Positions 1 to 12,577 of a DNA stretch of 64,000 nucleotides are shown piece after piece; positions within the stretch are counted from its first letter, which is position 1, and each line of letters starts with the position of its first letter. Made by a program: the position numbers and the translations under genes. This DNA comes from Aphidius gifuensis (taxonomy: Eukaryota > Arthropoda > Insecta > Hymenoptera > Braconidae). The notes below the pieces were generated by a model. That model worked only from the letters and a program-made list of their open reading frames with translations. It searched no databases and was not told where the DNA came from. The stretch covers positions 8,184,001-8,248,000 of the forward strand of contig NC_057792.1 of the NCBI RefSeq assembly GCF_014905175.1. Reading direction: 5' to 3'.

Positions 1-112
1 TAATGCGCCAAAAAATATAAAATATGTTTTGAAATCGCATTTAAGATTAAAATCGAGTGATAAACTGAGTTGGTAGTTTTTTTTGACCTTATACATTTAT
101 GATGAATATATT

Positions 113-2258
113 TGTATAATAATAACAATATCATCAACGATATAATATTGATAATATTATCAATATTTATATTTTGAATATTTACGATATGATTGATATT
201 ATTATTATAAATATCATTTTGATATTGTAATGTCCGGCGGTAAGCCGCACAAACTTTTTCATTTTCTTTATATTATTTTATGTTAAATATTCAGGGTACT
301 TTTTGATACACCTAGCTCTATCTTACAGACCGTCAATGTATTATATTTAAGGGAGCTAGAGGTTTTGCACCCCCAACAAATTACTTGAGCCGGCACATCT
401 ACCGCCAATTTTAATCAGGAAAATTAAATGTAAATTAATATAATGAGTGATATCGACAGAATCTTAAAAATATAGGGTTTCTCTCGATACCACTCATGTC
501 ATGATTAAACAATTAGAAATAATTTTAATTAAGGTTGGAAAATCATAAGATTTTCCTCAACCAATAAGAAATAAGCGACATAAGGAAAGTGGAAGTGGAC
601 CAAGGAGGAAAACCGAACATCCCCGAAGGATCCCCACCTACCCTTATGTTCTGAGAGTATCGAGTGAGATTGATCCCTAGATCTCGGTCACTCGGTCAGA
701 GTTAGTTCCTTGACCTACACCAGCTCTTCCAGATCTAACTAGCTTGGGCACTTTGCCTCGTCGAATTTTAATTGCTCTAAAAACTTAGCATATTTTCTAC
801 AAATCAGCACAAACTGTAAGTTATCCTTACCCAATGATTTAATGATTATTTTATTAACTTTTTGTTTTAACAATATTTAAGTAACATTTAGTTACTTTAA
901 TTATCAATTCAAATTCATTAAATCATTTACAAATTTAACTTGTAATAAATTACGACCGCATGGTCTAAATTTTTCTTGCTTGAATAAATTAAATTCAAGG
1001 CACGTATTAAGGTACATTGACTAATCAAATAAATATTGAATAATGTAAATTACATTTTGCTGCAATAAATAATCAAGTTATTTATTTAAAATAATTAAAT
1101 ATTTAATTATAAAAAGTCACGACCTCGTGGTCAGTCATTTGCTCTTGAATATGACTTATAAAGTACAGTAAAAAGTTTCATATAATTGTTTTATTTAAAT
1201 ATTGAATAAAAGTAATATTTTTAGTACAATTTTACAATAAAATTAGTGCTACGCTTGTGTCTGAATTTGACATAATTTAATCTTCAACCGCATACAACCA
1301 ATTTGTATAATTACATTGTACCACATTTATATAAAATATATATATTTATATATTTTTGTGCATCGTTATTTAATTGGCGATAAAATAACCAAGTCAACCT
1401 GTCAATTGCGAGTCATTTCCAAGGTCAAGCCAAGGTACACGCCGTCACTAGATTGCTAGACTAAAATATCGACAACCAATGTAAGTACCTTTTTTTAAAT
1501 AAATTTTAATTCGGTGTTTGTTCGGTGAATTTATAACAAGTGTAAAATTATTATTATTGTAAAAACCAAGTGTCACCGTCGCGTCAATGTAGAGTCAGTG
1601 ACGTATTAAATTAATCGACTGGATTGCTTCCCAATCCCATCGCTGATATTTTGACCGTCATAATTTATTTATTGGACGAGTTACTTGCAACTTAAATAAT
1701 TTTCCGTCTCTGACTTCGCCACGACCGCATGGTTTTAGGTTCTCTCTTTTCGAGGCGACGCGCGAGTAATTTTAACGGGGTTACTTAATTAATAATTGTC
1801 TGTACCGCATTTTTATGTAATATTTAATGGATTAATTCGAAAATAAACTGTGCTCCGATTTTTATTGAAATTACAAGTGTTATCTGAAATTATTTTTATT
1901 GTATTATTGTGTTACATTTTCGCGCACTTTTCAGGTTCCTTTTTACCTCTCCCTACAATACGTAAAATCGTCTCCCTACCTTTCTAATGTTCCTTTGCTG
2001 GGCAGGATAAACAGGGTTAAATTAATTACATATCTAGTTGGGTTATTTTATTGGGCAAAATCAATATGTCTAATAAATGATCCGGCTACGATATTTCAAT
2101 ATCATCATTTAAAGTTCATCATAAAGTTCATCAACTATGAACTTTATCAATATTAGTAATATCATCACTAATTAATTGATTGTTGATATTATTAAAGTCG
2201 TTACAAATATCTTGACAGACTGCGAAAGAAGCTTCACTTCCCTCGCGCGTACTGCTAG
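113..2258 (+). mobile_element. Helentron-like repeat F, copy 3 (3' part)
   Basis: This is the right-hand part of a repeat also present at 30581-35521 (plus) and 52100-53479 (minus). The shared parts are AT-rich DNA of TAATATTATT type at 113-225 and 2099-2210 and a conserved terminus at about 2216-2258 that reads CTGCGAAAGAAGCTTCACTT, then CCCTCGCGCG, then ACTGCTAG. The left end lies outside the window or has decayed. The solo LTR at 226-2098 is inserted in its AT-rich body. No coding capacity is seen. The Helentron/HINE assignment rests on the asymmetric inverted ends seen in copies 1 and 2 and is an inference. Confidence 0.5.
226..2098. mobile_element. Solo LTR, family L1, copy 1 (TSD ATAT)
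   Basis: The segment begins TGTAATGTCC and ends ACGATATTTCA, so it has the TG...CA ends of an LTR, and it is flanked by ATAT on both sides (222-225 and 2099-2102). A second copy at 33982-35094 has the same ends and its own TSD, GTAT. The shared 3' portion includes a stretch around 1980-2050 with GGGCAGGATAAACAGGGTTA. At 1873 bp it is longer than the 1113-bp second copy, so one of them carries an indel. No gag or pol lies next to either copy, which indicates solo LTRs left by recombination. A 4-bp TSD fits Gypsy or BEL/Pao; the superfamily is not resolved. Transcriptional orientation is unknown. Confidence 0.8.
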
Positions 2259-2310
2259 CACAGACATTTTTTTTTTTTTAAATCAAGTCGCACTAGCAAT
2301 CAAATAAATC

Positions 2311-2565
2311 AAGCACTTCTTTAGAGAAGAAGTGACCTTCTAGTAAAAAACATGTCATATTTCTAGGACAGTAATCGAGGCTTAAATTGAATCGCGCTCG
2401 ACTTTCTGTATCCAAGATGGCTGCCGACGTAGGTTATTTTCCGGAATTGAATGTCAATTGAGAAATGAATTCGGATTGAAACGTAGACGAAAAAATGGTA
2501 TATTTTGAAATCTAGTTAAGACCTGAATCTTATGAATTAAGCACTTCTTTAGAGAAGAAGTGACC
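2311..2565. repeat. Small repeat bounded by identical 27-bp hairpins
   Basis: The same 27-bp sequence occurs at 2311-2337 and 2539-2565 in direct orientation. Each copy is a hairpin with the arms CACTTCTT and AAGAAGTG around a TAGAG loop. The 200 bp between them are unique in the window and non-coding. This could be a small element with terminal direct hairpins or a duplicated end of a larger one. A related sequence, AAAGAAGTGCG, follows at about 2625. Confidence 0.5.
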
Positions 2566-2726
2566 GTTTGGTTGAAAAACGTTGAATGTTGTAACGTTTC
2601 TGATGAACTCCCGTTTTCAATAAAGAAGTGCGCGTTTTTTTTTTAATTGTTCGCACGTTATTTAGAGTACCATAAGCTTTTTTTACAGTCTTTGCTTCTT
2701 CTGTTGAACTTTGATCATTTTTTATT

Positions 2727-3817
2727 CCAGGTAGGAGTTCTCGGGCTTGAACAACTGTGCCAGGCTTGTGCGAGGGTCGTGTATCGAGCCTTGGGAGCAC
2801 AGGCTTGACAGAAGCTTGACAGGGCACACCCACTGTTTTCCCCGGCCTCACACGAGCCTTGTTAACACAGGCTTGACACAAGACTGTCCCCGTTGTTTTT
2901 AACTGGCCTCACACAGGCCTCAGTAATCCAAGCCTGTGTCAAGCCTGTTTTTTTTGTTTTCCCTGGCCTTGTTAACACAGGCTTAAGACAAGACTGTCCC
3001 CGTTGTTTTCAACCGGCCTCACACAGGCCTCAATAGTCCAAGCCGGTGTCGAGCCTGTTTTTTTTGTTTTCCCCGGCCTCACACGAGCCTTGTTAACACA
3101 GGCTTGACACAAGACTGACCCCGTTGTTTTCAACCGGCCTCACACAGGCCTCAATAGTCCAAGCCGGTGTCAAGCCTGTTTTTTTTGTTTTCCCTGGCCT
3201 CACACAAGCCTTGTGTCGAGCCCGTTTGACCAAGCCTCACACGGGACTTGACTTGTGCATATATTCAATTAAAAAAAAAAAATTAATATAGATCTATGAA
3301 TTGTAAATAGAAATTTTAAATAACAATTATTAGGTTTTGACTATCGTGCTAGGCTTTTACTGTGAATTGACTCTTGAATAAATTCATTCATATAAAAAAT
3401 TTTGACTGACTCTTTCAGTAATACCCCGGTGGTTGACTTGATAGAGCATTGGAGTTTCACGTATGTGGCCTAGGATCGATCCCGCGTTACGCCGTTTATT
3501 TTCGTTCAATAATTATCGTTAATTCAAATCGTATCGCGTAAAAAATAATAATGTCAACTCAATAAATTAATAATAATTGTTTATTTATATTTTTTTATAA
3601 TTTTTTTTGCAAGCGGTGTCAAGCCTGGGAACACAAGACTGTGCCGAGCCTGGGAACACAAGACTGTGTCCAGCCTGGGAACACAAGCCTGTGTCAAGCC
3701 CGATACACTAGTCCGACACCAGCAAATACATCGTGAACATTCCAGACTTGACACAGGCCTGAGAGCCGGGTAATCAGGCTTGTCCCAGGCTTGTGCCCGT
3801 CGTCACTTCCTACCTGG
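2727..3817. mobile_element. Foldback element with CCAGGTAGGA ends and AGGCTTGACAC words
   Basis: It begins CCAGGTAGGAGT and ends in the inverted form TTCCTACCTGG. Its body repeats the word CAGGCTTGACACA and its complement GTGTCAAGCCTG many times in both orientations. At 2830-3240 these words are arranged in about 110-120 bp tandem units that also contain a run of eight T residues. The right arm (3608-3800) carries the words in the opposite sense. A tRNA-like segment sits between the arms. No ORF is credible; the frames seen are translated repeats. The termini resemble those of the elements at 20272-29297 and 31525-33207. No TSD is certain here. Confidence 0.65.
3427..3494 (+). repeat. tRNA-like (SINE-type) segment
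   Basis: An A-box-like GGTTGACTTGATAGAGCA at about 3431-3448 is followed about 25 bp later by a B-box-like GGATCGATCCC at 3473-3483. The order and spacing are those of an RNA polymerase III internal promoter. The acceptor and anticodon stems do not pair well, so it is not a functional tRNA. It is probably a tRNA-derived SINE head or an old tRNA pseudogene captured by the surrounding foldback element. Confidence 0.5.
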
Positions 3818-4096
3818 GAAGTAGAGTCTTTGGTAGAGGGTTTATACTAAATGTAGTCAAAAATGAGGTAATGAAGATCATCCTACTGAACATTTACGAC
3901 TTTCTTGATATCTTAAAGAATAAAAATCTGGAAAAGAGAATTACTACTGCATAGAACTGCTAGTTGAAATTGTTCTCTTTATGATAAAATGCAATGCAGC
4001 CCATTTTCTGTATATTTGATAGTTAAAAAAAACTATGAGAATAAAGCCATCGATGTACACGATGAAAAATTATGATAGAAATAGTAGTACCACACA
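3818..4096. other. No recognisable feature
   Basis: AT-rich intergenic DNA without a credible ORF, RNA gene or repeat that I can match elsewhere in the window. Confidence 0.4.
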
Positions 4097-4727
4097 CACT
4101 CAGAGGAGGATATGTTAACAGTTAACATATCCTGTTTAATGTTAACATATGCCATGTTTAACTGGGTGGTGGCTGATAAGTTTACATTGAAGATATGATA
4201 TATTAACATTAAACATACGTATCTTAATAGTTAATATGCGTAGGTTAACTATTAAGATATCTGAGATATCTGTAATTGACACAATTTGAAGGTTAGGTTT
4301 ATAGTTGAGGGAATATACGTATGTAAATATGGAAATTTAATGTAAAATTACGAATGAGTTTACAAAAAAAACTAGAATTTAAATAAATTTATGACAACAC
4401 GAGTACATAATATATTATATTACAATTAGAATAGTATCACAATATAATGTCAAAAAAAAAAAGATTACAAGAAGTAGACTCATATGCGCAGGCGCATCAA
4501 AATATGAGGAAATTTTGGCCGCGTAAAGATACGTATGTAAACTATAATTATACGTATGTTAACAGTTAAGATACTATGTTTATTGTTAATATATATATCT
4601 TAACATTAAACTTATCGCGATTTTTGTATGTTTCATGTTAAGATATATATCTTAACTGTTAACTTATATTTTGTTCACTCCGTAAACATATTGGTATGTT
4701 AACTGTTAATATATCCTTCTCTGAGTG
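4097..4727. mobile_element. GTTAACAT foldback MITE, copy 1
   Basis: The ends are inverted: CACTCAGAGGAGGATA at the left and TATCCTTCTCTGAGTG at the right. The interior is built from the palindromic words GTTAACAT and ATGTTAAC and from TACGTATG-like blocks, especially at 4110-4270 and 4550-4715. A second copy lies at 30646-31190 in reverse orientation with the same ends and the same central sequence. There is no ORF. The TSD is not clear, perhaps CA. It is a non-autonomous element of unknown superfamily. Confidence 0.7.
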
Positions 4728-5502
4728 CAGCAAACTTAAGGCGAAATCTAATTCTGATAATTATTGTTGATATACTGAATACACATTGTTGACCGTCTCG
4801 TAATTTTTGTGATTCCGTTTAGACGAATGTTGTTATGCAGCACAATACTTTTGACCGTCTAATATTATTGATTGTGCAGCTTAATAAATGTTGTTCGGTT
4901 GCAAAGTAAATTTTACCGTGCTGTACAACAATGTAGGGTTTTTCGGTTGTTGTCGGTAAGAATCAGTCTCGGTTGTGTGCCTCAGTATATCTATATGGAA
5001 TTGTGTGGGATTGTCTGAGATGAGATTGGTTTTTTTGTGATTGACATTTTAAAAATAAATGGATTAATGCCAGATTTTAATAATTTGAATAATATTTCAA
5101 TAATTGAATTATAGACTATAAAATATTTGTGAGAAACGTGGATTAATAAACAATGTGACTTTTATTACAAAAATTGTTCTACAATTTCTGTTCAACAACA
5201 CGGCAATTTTTACGCTACTCCATAAACAAAAACTATATTACCGGTAGAACGAATACTGTTGAGTTACAACTTGGCCTCTACTCTGCTGTGCAGCACACCA
5301 ATCTTTCTCCTGTTTTCTCAACAATCTCTATTATTTTCTTTTCTCCGTGTACCTACACTAATGAAAATAATTTCGATGACTAGAAAAGATTTCGATTGTA
5401 GAAAAACGCAAGAAAAACTCCAGAAACCTGATTTATTTGAAAATAATTATTAGAAAGGAAATTAATCTTTTGATCAAAAAAATATAAACAGTAAAAAAAA
5501 AA
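4728..5502. other. AT-rich, no gene recognised
   Basis: Short open frames at 5174-5453 show no family resemblance and overlap each other. The sequence has scattered TTGTTGTTCGG-like words around 4880-4960 but no clear repeat structure. Confidence 0.4.
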
Positions 5503-5741
5503 AATGTAAAATTCAACATTTTTTGGATGTCGAAATCGGTCTACACTTTTTTAATTGTTAAATCCAACATTTTTTTAAGTGTCACTTAAAAAATGTTAAA
5601 AAATTAACATTTAAAAAAATGTTAAAATTTGACATTAAGAAAAATCTTAAAAGTTAACACTAGAAAGAATGTTAAAATTTAACATTCATAAAAGTTAGAC
5701 CGATTTTGACATCCAAAAAAATGTTAAAAAATTGACATTTG
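5503..5741. repeat. Short inverted-repeat MITE-like segment
   Basis: The left arm around 5503-5545 contains CAACATTTTTTGGATGTCG and CGGTCTA. The right arm around 5696-5741 contains the complement TAGACCG and GACATCCAAAAAAATGTT. The middle repeats AATGTTAAAA and its complement several times. This is a foldback sequence of about 240 bp without coding capacity. A TSD was not found. Confidence 0.6.
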
Positions 5742-5904
5742 AAAAAATATAAATTGTTTTGAACAAAATATGCATATAAATGTGATTATGTTTCAAATTA
5801 TTTATTTCAATCTTTTCTTAATTATAAAATTACATTCACACAAACTACTAATAATGGTAACGCGATATTTTTGAACGACAAAAAGTCAACGACATTTGTA
5901 CAAT

Positions 5905-6045
5905 GTAAAAATTACGAACGACAAGGTTACAAAAACAAAAATATATAACGACAAAATGACAAAAACAAAAATATATTACGACAAAATTACAAAAACAGAA
6001 ATATATTACTACGGAAATACAGAACCAAAAATATATTTAACAAAA
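5905..6045. repeat. Minisatellite, about 33-bp period, four copies
   Basis: Units contain ACGACAAAAT, then TACAAAAACA, then AAATATATT, and recur every 30-33 bp with a few substitutions. The array ends in a degraded copy near 6040. It is non-coding. Confidence 0.6.
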
Positions 6046-6119
6046 GTACTTTGATGTCTGTAATTTTTTTTTTTTTTTCAATTGTACGTTTTTACAGAAT
6101 ATCGAATACTTATTGATCG

Positions 6120-6420
6120 ATATCATGAATTTTTTCTATCGGTAAATATGGACATAGTTTTTTTTATGGATACTATATTTTTTTTTTGTGCCAAAACGTT
6201 TTTTACATCAAAACTAACATTTTGTATTTGAAAAATTTTTCGATAAAATCACTTTTTTTTGGCCCGATTCTATCTGTTGATGGATTTTACCAAAAAAATA
6301 TGACTTAAATTGAAAAATGATATTTAGAAAAGTTGTAGCGCTCAGAAAAACAAACACGGAAAAAAAAGAAAAAATGATGAAACAGTTGCTGAAGCAACTG
6401 TGCCTGCCCTGCGGGACGAA
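6120..6420 (+). mobile_element. Partial copy of the 943-bp mariner-type MITE
   Basis: The stretch matches one arm of the palindromic element at 47780-48722. Shared segments include GCCAAAACGTTTTTTACATC, the AAAATTTTTCGATAAAATC block, GGCCCGATT near 6260, and GTTGTAGCGCTCA near 6340. The terminal CAG end and the second arm are missing, so this is a truncated relic. Confidence 0.6.
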
Positions 6421-6779
6421 TTTCAATTTCTTTTTTAATATATTGAAATTCGTGACTACAAATTTATTTCATTCTCTATCGTTACAATGATTATTATTAC
6501 AACTAAAATTTATTTAATTTTCATTCATTTTGCTTGTTCTTTCTAATGGGTCATCTTCATGTCCGGAATCACTTTCTTCTAACTTTTTAAATTCTCTGTT
6601 CTTACTCATTTTGTTGTACCATGATTTTAGCCTGTCAATGTCAAATATTCATTTATAAAATTGTCGAATTCAATTTCATTCATTTCATTTACTTTTTCCT
6701 CTCGGTTGAATCAGGATTCAACGTTTTAATTGTTGTTGAAGTCATCGTTATATTTTTTTTTTTGCTAAAGTAATTTTAC

Positions 6780-7245
6780 CTGCAAATGAATTAAATGGTA
6801 GATGTATGATTTCTTGTATTTTTTTAAACTCGAAATTAATTTTTGGTATATTTTCATTTTCCTCATCGTCTTTGAATTTTATATTAGCTTTTACTGGTAT
6901 TATTATTTCTTTATTATTCATTGATGGGTATTATTCATTAACTTTTCTCACTAATCCTTCAGTGATCGTATATATTTTGTTTAACTTGAATGTTCAATAA
7001 TTTATCATGTAAATAATTTTTTTTTCAAATCTTTTTGTTTTATACATTTTATCGATAATGGTACATCAATCTATGATATTTATTCGCAGCTTCTCCAAAA
7101 AAAAATACATTTTATTTTGTCAGTTTCATCACATATATCCATCGTAAATTTTTTACCAGTTCCTCGTTCGTTTTTCCATTCCTTTATTTCATTTTTATGT
7201 ATAATTCGTGCCCAAATTGTATCACTGTATTGAATTTTTAATTTA
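6780..7245 (-). pseudogene. RPA1-like OB-fold protein fragment
   Basis: Read on the minus strand from 7245, the sequence encodes IWARIIHKNEIKEW, then ERGTGKKFTMDICDETDKIK, then CIFFGEAANKYHRL. This is the signature of DNA-binding domain A of replication protein A 70-kDa subunit, an OB fold that binds single-stranded DNA. After a stop near 7065 a second block (about 6890-6780) reads VKANIKFKDDEENE and INFEFKKIQEII, which fits the end of the same fold. Frameshifts and stops lie between the blocks. The 5' end is cut at about 7246, where a LINE fragment begins. RPA1-like genes are carried by some animal Helitrons/Helentrons, so it could be transposon-borne; a decayed host duplicate is the alternative. 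Confidence 0.55.
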
Positions 7246-7262
7246 ATTTTTTATGTCTGGCA

Positions 7263-8671
7263 ATTGTTAAGGGTACTTTCCCCTGTTGCTGGAAACAATC
7301 TAAAATTGTTCCGGTTCCCAAAAAAGGTAACAACCTACTCGTGGACAGTTACAGGCAAGTTTCCTTATTACCTAACCTATCCAAGATCTTTGAAAAACTT
7401 ATCTATAACATTATTCTTTCCTATTTTTCTCCTTTCTTATCAAACACGCAACATGGTTTCACCAGTAGACGAAGCACTTGTTCTAATCTGATAACTTTTA
7501 CAGAGTCTGTCATGTCGAAGTTGAATAGCAATCGACAGGTGGATGTGGTTTACACCGATTTGTCAAAGGCGTTTGACAGGCTAGACTGGATCACACTGGT
7601 TACTAAATTATATCATATTAATCTTCCGTTATGTATTATCAGATTGATCTGGTCTTATCTTGTTGATCGTTTTTGCTTTGTCTCTGTCAATGGTAAGATT
7701 TCCTTACTTTATTCTCCCTCGTCCAGTGTACCACAAGGGTCTAACCTGGGTCCTTTGCTATTCTATATATACATTAACGATTTATCTGAAAAATTGTCAT
7801 GCTACTCGCTACTGTATGCTGATGACACTAAATTATTTTTGCCAATTTCTTGCTGGTCAGATTGTGATCACCTTCAATATAATTTGAGTAAATTCTCAGG
7901 CTGGTGTTCGGCTAATAGTCTCAGCGTTAATACCTCGAAATGTTTCGTTATGTCATACTCAAGATCAAAAAGTCCTATTATCTATAATTACTCTATCAAT
8001 GGTTGTTTACTGCCACGCACTGATACATTTACAGATTTAGGTGTTACCTTTGACAATAAACTTTTATTTAATTCTCAAGTAAAAAAGGTAGCCAAAGCTG
8101 CCCTGTCAGCACTTGGCCTTGTAATTAGATTGTCACATACGTTTACTTCTCGTGATAGTATTATATCACTTTACAACACATTTGTTAGGTCAAGATATGA
8201 TTATTGCATAGCTGTATATCCTCTTCGTACTGCGAAACAAGTCAAATTATTGAATAAAGCTCATCGTAGGTTCTTAAAATATCTAATTAAAAAAACTCAG
8301 GGGATATACATGCCAAGGGGTTGTGATGATGATCTATTAATAAGTAATACCAATTTGGTTTCTTTATCATTACGTAGAGACTCTACAATTATTATGTACT
8401 TTGTTAAACTTTTATATGGTCTAGTTGATTGTCCTGATCTGCTGGATGTAATAAAAAAATTAGACCTGATATAGGTAAACTACGTCATTTTGCACCGTTT
8501 TCAATACAATACACTGGTAGATCATTGTCATCATCTCCGCTGCAGTCTATGGTTGAGCTTACAAACAAAACTTGTCGTAAGACTGACCTATTTACGAGGA
8601 TTATAAATACTGAAAATATATCCAGTGATTACATACTGCAATGCCTGAAATTATCTAAGGAAATTGTCTAA
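7263..8671 (+). pseudogene. 5'-truncated CR1/Jockey-type LINE ORF2 (reverse transcriptase)
   Basis: This is the RT and C-terminal part of a non-LTR retrotransposon ORF2 with no endonuclease. Reading is open from at least 7263 (GTFPCCWKQSKIVPV), before any ATG, through the RT blocks DLSKAFD, VPQGSNLGPLLF and YADD (Y codon at 7815), and the thumb motif FTDLGVTFD. A frameshift in an A-run at about 8455 ends that frame at 8474. The homologous C-terminus continues in the next frame to a stop at 8669-8671. It is closely related to the intact ORF2 at 23892-27227 (for example the shared YRQVS, SKAFD and PRG blocks) but is a different subfamily. The 5' truncation abutting the RPA1-like relic is typical of target-primed integration. 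Confidence 0.85.
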
Positions 8672-8705
8672 TGACAATGCTTATCAGTATGCTAGTTTAT
8701 CATTG

Positions 8706-8764
8706 TTATTTTATTTTATTTTATTTTATTTTATTTTATTTTATTTTATTTTATTTTTATTTTT
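8706..8764 (+). repeat. (TTTTA)n tail of the LINE fragment
   Basis: About eleven TTTTA units follow 35 bp after the LINE stop codon. Position and orientation suggest that this is the 3' tail of the truncated LINE, expanded as a microsatellite. Confidence 0.7.
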
Positions 8765-10192
8765 AATATTTTTACCATAAGTGGCAATCTACGTAGTGCA
8801 ATGATAATAATACTTATTACTGATTTATTTTGTATTTATTTTGTATCTAATTACAATCAATATTAATTAATGTTAATTTTAATCTTAATTTTTGAGTAAT
8901 TCTAATTGTTATCTCTATTATTTTATAATTTCTTTTTAATTTGTGATATTATAACACTTGTTGCTATTTGATTATTGTGACAAAAATTAAACTTAACACT
9001 TTAAATCAATTAACAATATATTCTGTCTTTCATATTGCGTTGCCTATGCTATATGTATACTGTGTTTCATCCAACGTTGGATGAATCGCTGTTTCAATTT
9101 CCGTTTCGCTACATCCGTCCCCGGTTTTCGTGACAATTTTTCTTTCTCAATGCCCTACAAAAAGGAGTTTCACTTCAAAAAAAAAAAAAAAAACCTCCAT
9201 TTAAAAACGATAAAGCTGACAGGAAACTCAATATTCTCTAAGACATCTTTCATTGGAAATTGGAATCTGTAAAACTGTTAGTTCCTGCGTACGCGTGCAT
9301 GTGGAAGTTGTTAAATTTGACATTAGTTATCTTGAAGACGGTACACAGGGAAAATATAAAAAATAACACACATTGACGGGTAACTGATTAATTTTTTTAA
9401 CAGACTTGATATAAGGCGATTCCAGATATTTGAAAGGAAAAAAACGTATAAAATTTTGTCCAAAAAGTGTACAATTTAAGAATTTAAATGTTAATTGAAC
9501 GATAAAAATTCTACGTTCATTTGTAATTAAATGAACTATATTGAAACGACACAAGGACCCGGACACATATATCCCTATTTACATTATTGAGTACAGACAG
9601 CCTGAAGGCTGGCAGCTTGGATAGATGAATGCAAGAAGAACTGGTTTCGACTAACTAATAATCGGTCGTACAGCGATATTCATATCTAAAGACAATTTAT
9701 AGAATATGATAGAGAAAATTTTTTTACAAGAGTATGAAAAACTTTACAATGTATGAAAAATATCATGAGATTTGGGCAGATAAAAGCAATAATATCTACA
9801 GAAGGATAAAATAAAGCTACATTTAGAATAGTAAAATTAATCGATTGAAATAAGTCAAGAGGATTCGTAATAGTTACATGGAGCATGGGGCCCTGTAGTA
9901 ATACATTAATAACTAATAGCGATTGTTTTAGGGTGCTTGAATTGAACGTACTTACACTAACAAACTTACATATTTTAGACAAAAGAGAATAAGAATATAA
10001 GGGTAGAAACTACTCAGGCTCATTGAATTTGCATATATCAACGTTAGGGCACCACAATAATTGACTTTGATTTTGTGTTATATTTGTAAGGTGGTGACTG
10101 CTCAGTATCGTGGGTAAAAGTGTGAATGATGAAGGAAAAAAATTAAAAAACTAAATGCACAATCAGCTACACTTGAATCAGAATGACACATG

Positions 10193-10197
<5 letters not shown>
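8765..10197. other. No gene; contains one family-F 5' end (minus)
   Basis: No protein family was recognised in the frames here. At 9152-9176 the sequence CCCTACAAAAAGGAGTTTCA plus CTTC matches the 5' terminus of repeat F in reverse orientation (compare 53454-53479), followed by a poly(A) run. The rest, including 9300-10190, is AT-rich DNA with no internal repeat I could match. Confidence 0.45.
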
Positions 10198-11062
<865 letters not shown>

Positions 11063-11289
11063 TTTTAAAAAAATTATGCGCTGCAGTTTTTATTATTTAT
11101 TATATTATTATGTATCGAAATAGCGCCTAATTTTTTTTAAAATTTTTTTTTATCGAGCAAATTATTTAACTTTATACTCAAAAATTTTGCTATACCATCA
11201 ATGATAAATAACTAACACATGCGGCTGCATACACACATATATAAAAAAAATTCAGGAGTAGGGATAGGCGCGGGGTATGCGCAACGTAT

Positions 11290-11592
11290 CCGAAGAAATT
11301 AGACATTTCAGCTTGAAAATTTATTTTTTAGTAAGATTTAATACCTGGCTTTTACAGACTCTTATATCTTTTTTATTATTTGTTGGAAAAAATCGAGAGT
11401 AGGCTTATTGGAAAGAAAGGCATCGATATACATAGTGGAACTATTTTTATTTTTTTTTTTTAACAAATAATTAGAACGCCATTTAATAAATTAAAAACGA
11501 CGACGTCACGGACCACTGACTTAAAATACTTATACCCGGTAAAGAGTCTCGCTTTTTAAAAATTGAGGCGAGACTCTACCGAGTCTCTTGAT
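11290..11592 (+). repeat. Dispersed repeat H ending in a conserved hairpin, copy 1
   Basis: The segment matches 54253-54560 in reverse complement: both contain TAAGCCTACTTTCGA-like and TACCCGGTAA-like blocks in the same order. The element ends with a hairpin, GAGACTC-TACC-GAGTCTC at 11571-11587, followed by TTGATAAT and a short TAA repeat. In the other copy the stem is GAGACCC-TACC-GGGTCTC, a compensatory change. No ORF is seen. A 3' terminal hairpin suggests a Helitron-like or SINE/LINE tail. Confidence 0.6.
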
Positions 11593-12094
11593 AATAATAA
11601 TAATAATAATAAGTCAGAGAGAAACCCGGAGGATATTTGGTAAACCTACAACGTACAAATATTTTCGTTCCCGTATTGACTTGGGTTATGCGAGTTCGCA
11701 ATTCCAAAGTCAATGATCTCGGTAATAATGGATGCTCACGGGGTTAAATTATAAGTTATCTTTTTTTCTATTGATAAACTAGAAACGGGTAAGTCGTTTA
11801 ACTTGAGGAAATTATCGATTGATTTGAAAAAATTATGAATCAATTTAAAGCAGAAAAGCGATCTAATTAAGACAAAAGTTGCTAAAACTGAGCGACATTT
11901 AATTTAATTTAATGGTTAATTCGTTAAATTTGAGGAAGTTATAGATTAAATTAATAGAAAATTGTTTTTATTTTTGATTAAAAGATATGAAAATAAAAAA
12001 AAAAAATTATTTTTTTTAATTTTCCTTTTTTTTCAGGACTTCTTGAATTTTACACTTGAAGAATTAATTGTAATTTTTTTTTTTTTTTTTTGTC

Positions 12095-12190
12095 CTAACC
12101 AAGCCTTGAACCTCTGCCTAATCTAGACCTTTCTAAACCTATACTTTTAAAAGCCAGTGCGTTACCCCCTAAACCATCGCGCGTTAACGT
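12095..12190 (-). repeat. tRNA-like segment (B box GGTTCAAGGC)
   Basis: On the minus strand GATGGTTTAGGGGGTAACGC resembles an A box and, about 45 bp later, GCAGAGGTTCAAGGCTTGG resembles a B box. The same segment recurs at about 13660-13750 (minus) and, in plus orientation, at 16536-16620 with a better B box, GGTTCGAGGCTC. The secondary structure is degraded. It is best read as a tRNA-derived SINE head, not as a tRNA gene. Confidence 0.5.
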
Positions 12191-12577
12191 ATCAGAGACA
12201 AAATTATGAAGTTCTTGTATCAAAAGTTTCATCACATCCCGATAAGCTGGTTGGCTTTATTTTCGTTACATGTAATTGTTTGAATTTTTATTAATACATC
12301 TTTCTGTCACTTTATTTAACTGGCTTACAGAAACACAAAAAAAATACTTATCTTACTATAGGCTTTTCGTTATTTTATTTCAGATGTCTTCTTAAAATAT
12401 TCCATACATATATTGTAAAAATTTTTTTTTTAAAAAACCAGTTGAATATTTATAATAAAAAAAAAAGTATTAATAAAAATTTAAACAATTACATGTAACG
12501 AAAATAAAACCAACCAGCTTATCAGGATGCGATGAAACTTTTGATACAAGGACTTCGTAATTTTGTCTCTGATACGT

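Noticed and set aside
2549..2881. 110-codon minus-strand frame
   Set aside because: It runs across the AGGCTTGACAC tandem words; the apparent protein repeats follow the DNA repeats.
9686..9982. 98-codon minus-strand frame with hydrophobic stretches
   Set aside because: No family resemblance, ordinary AT-rich composition, and no promoter or poly(A) context.
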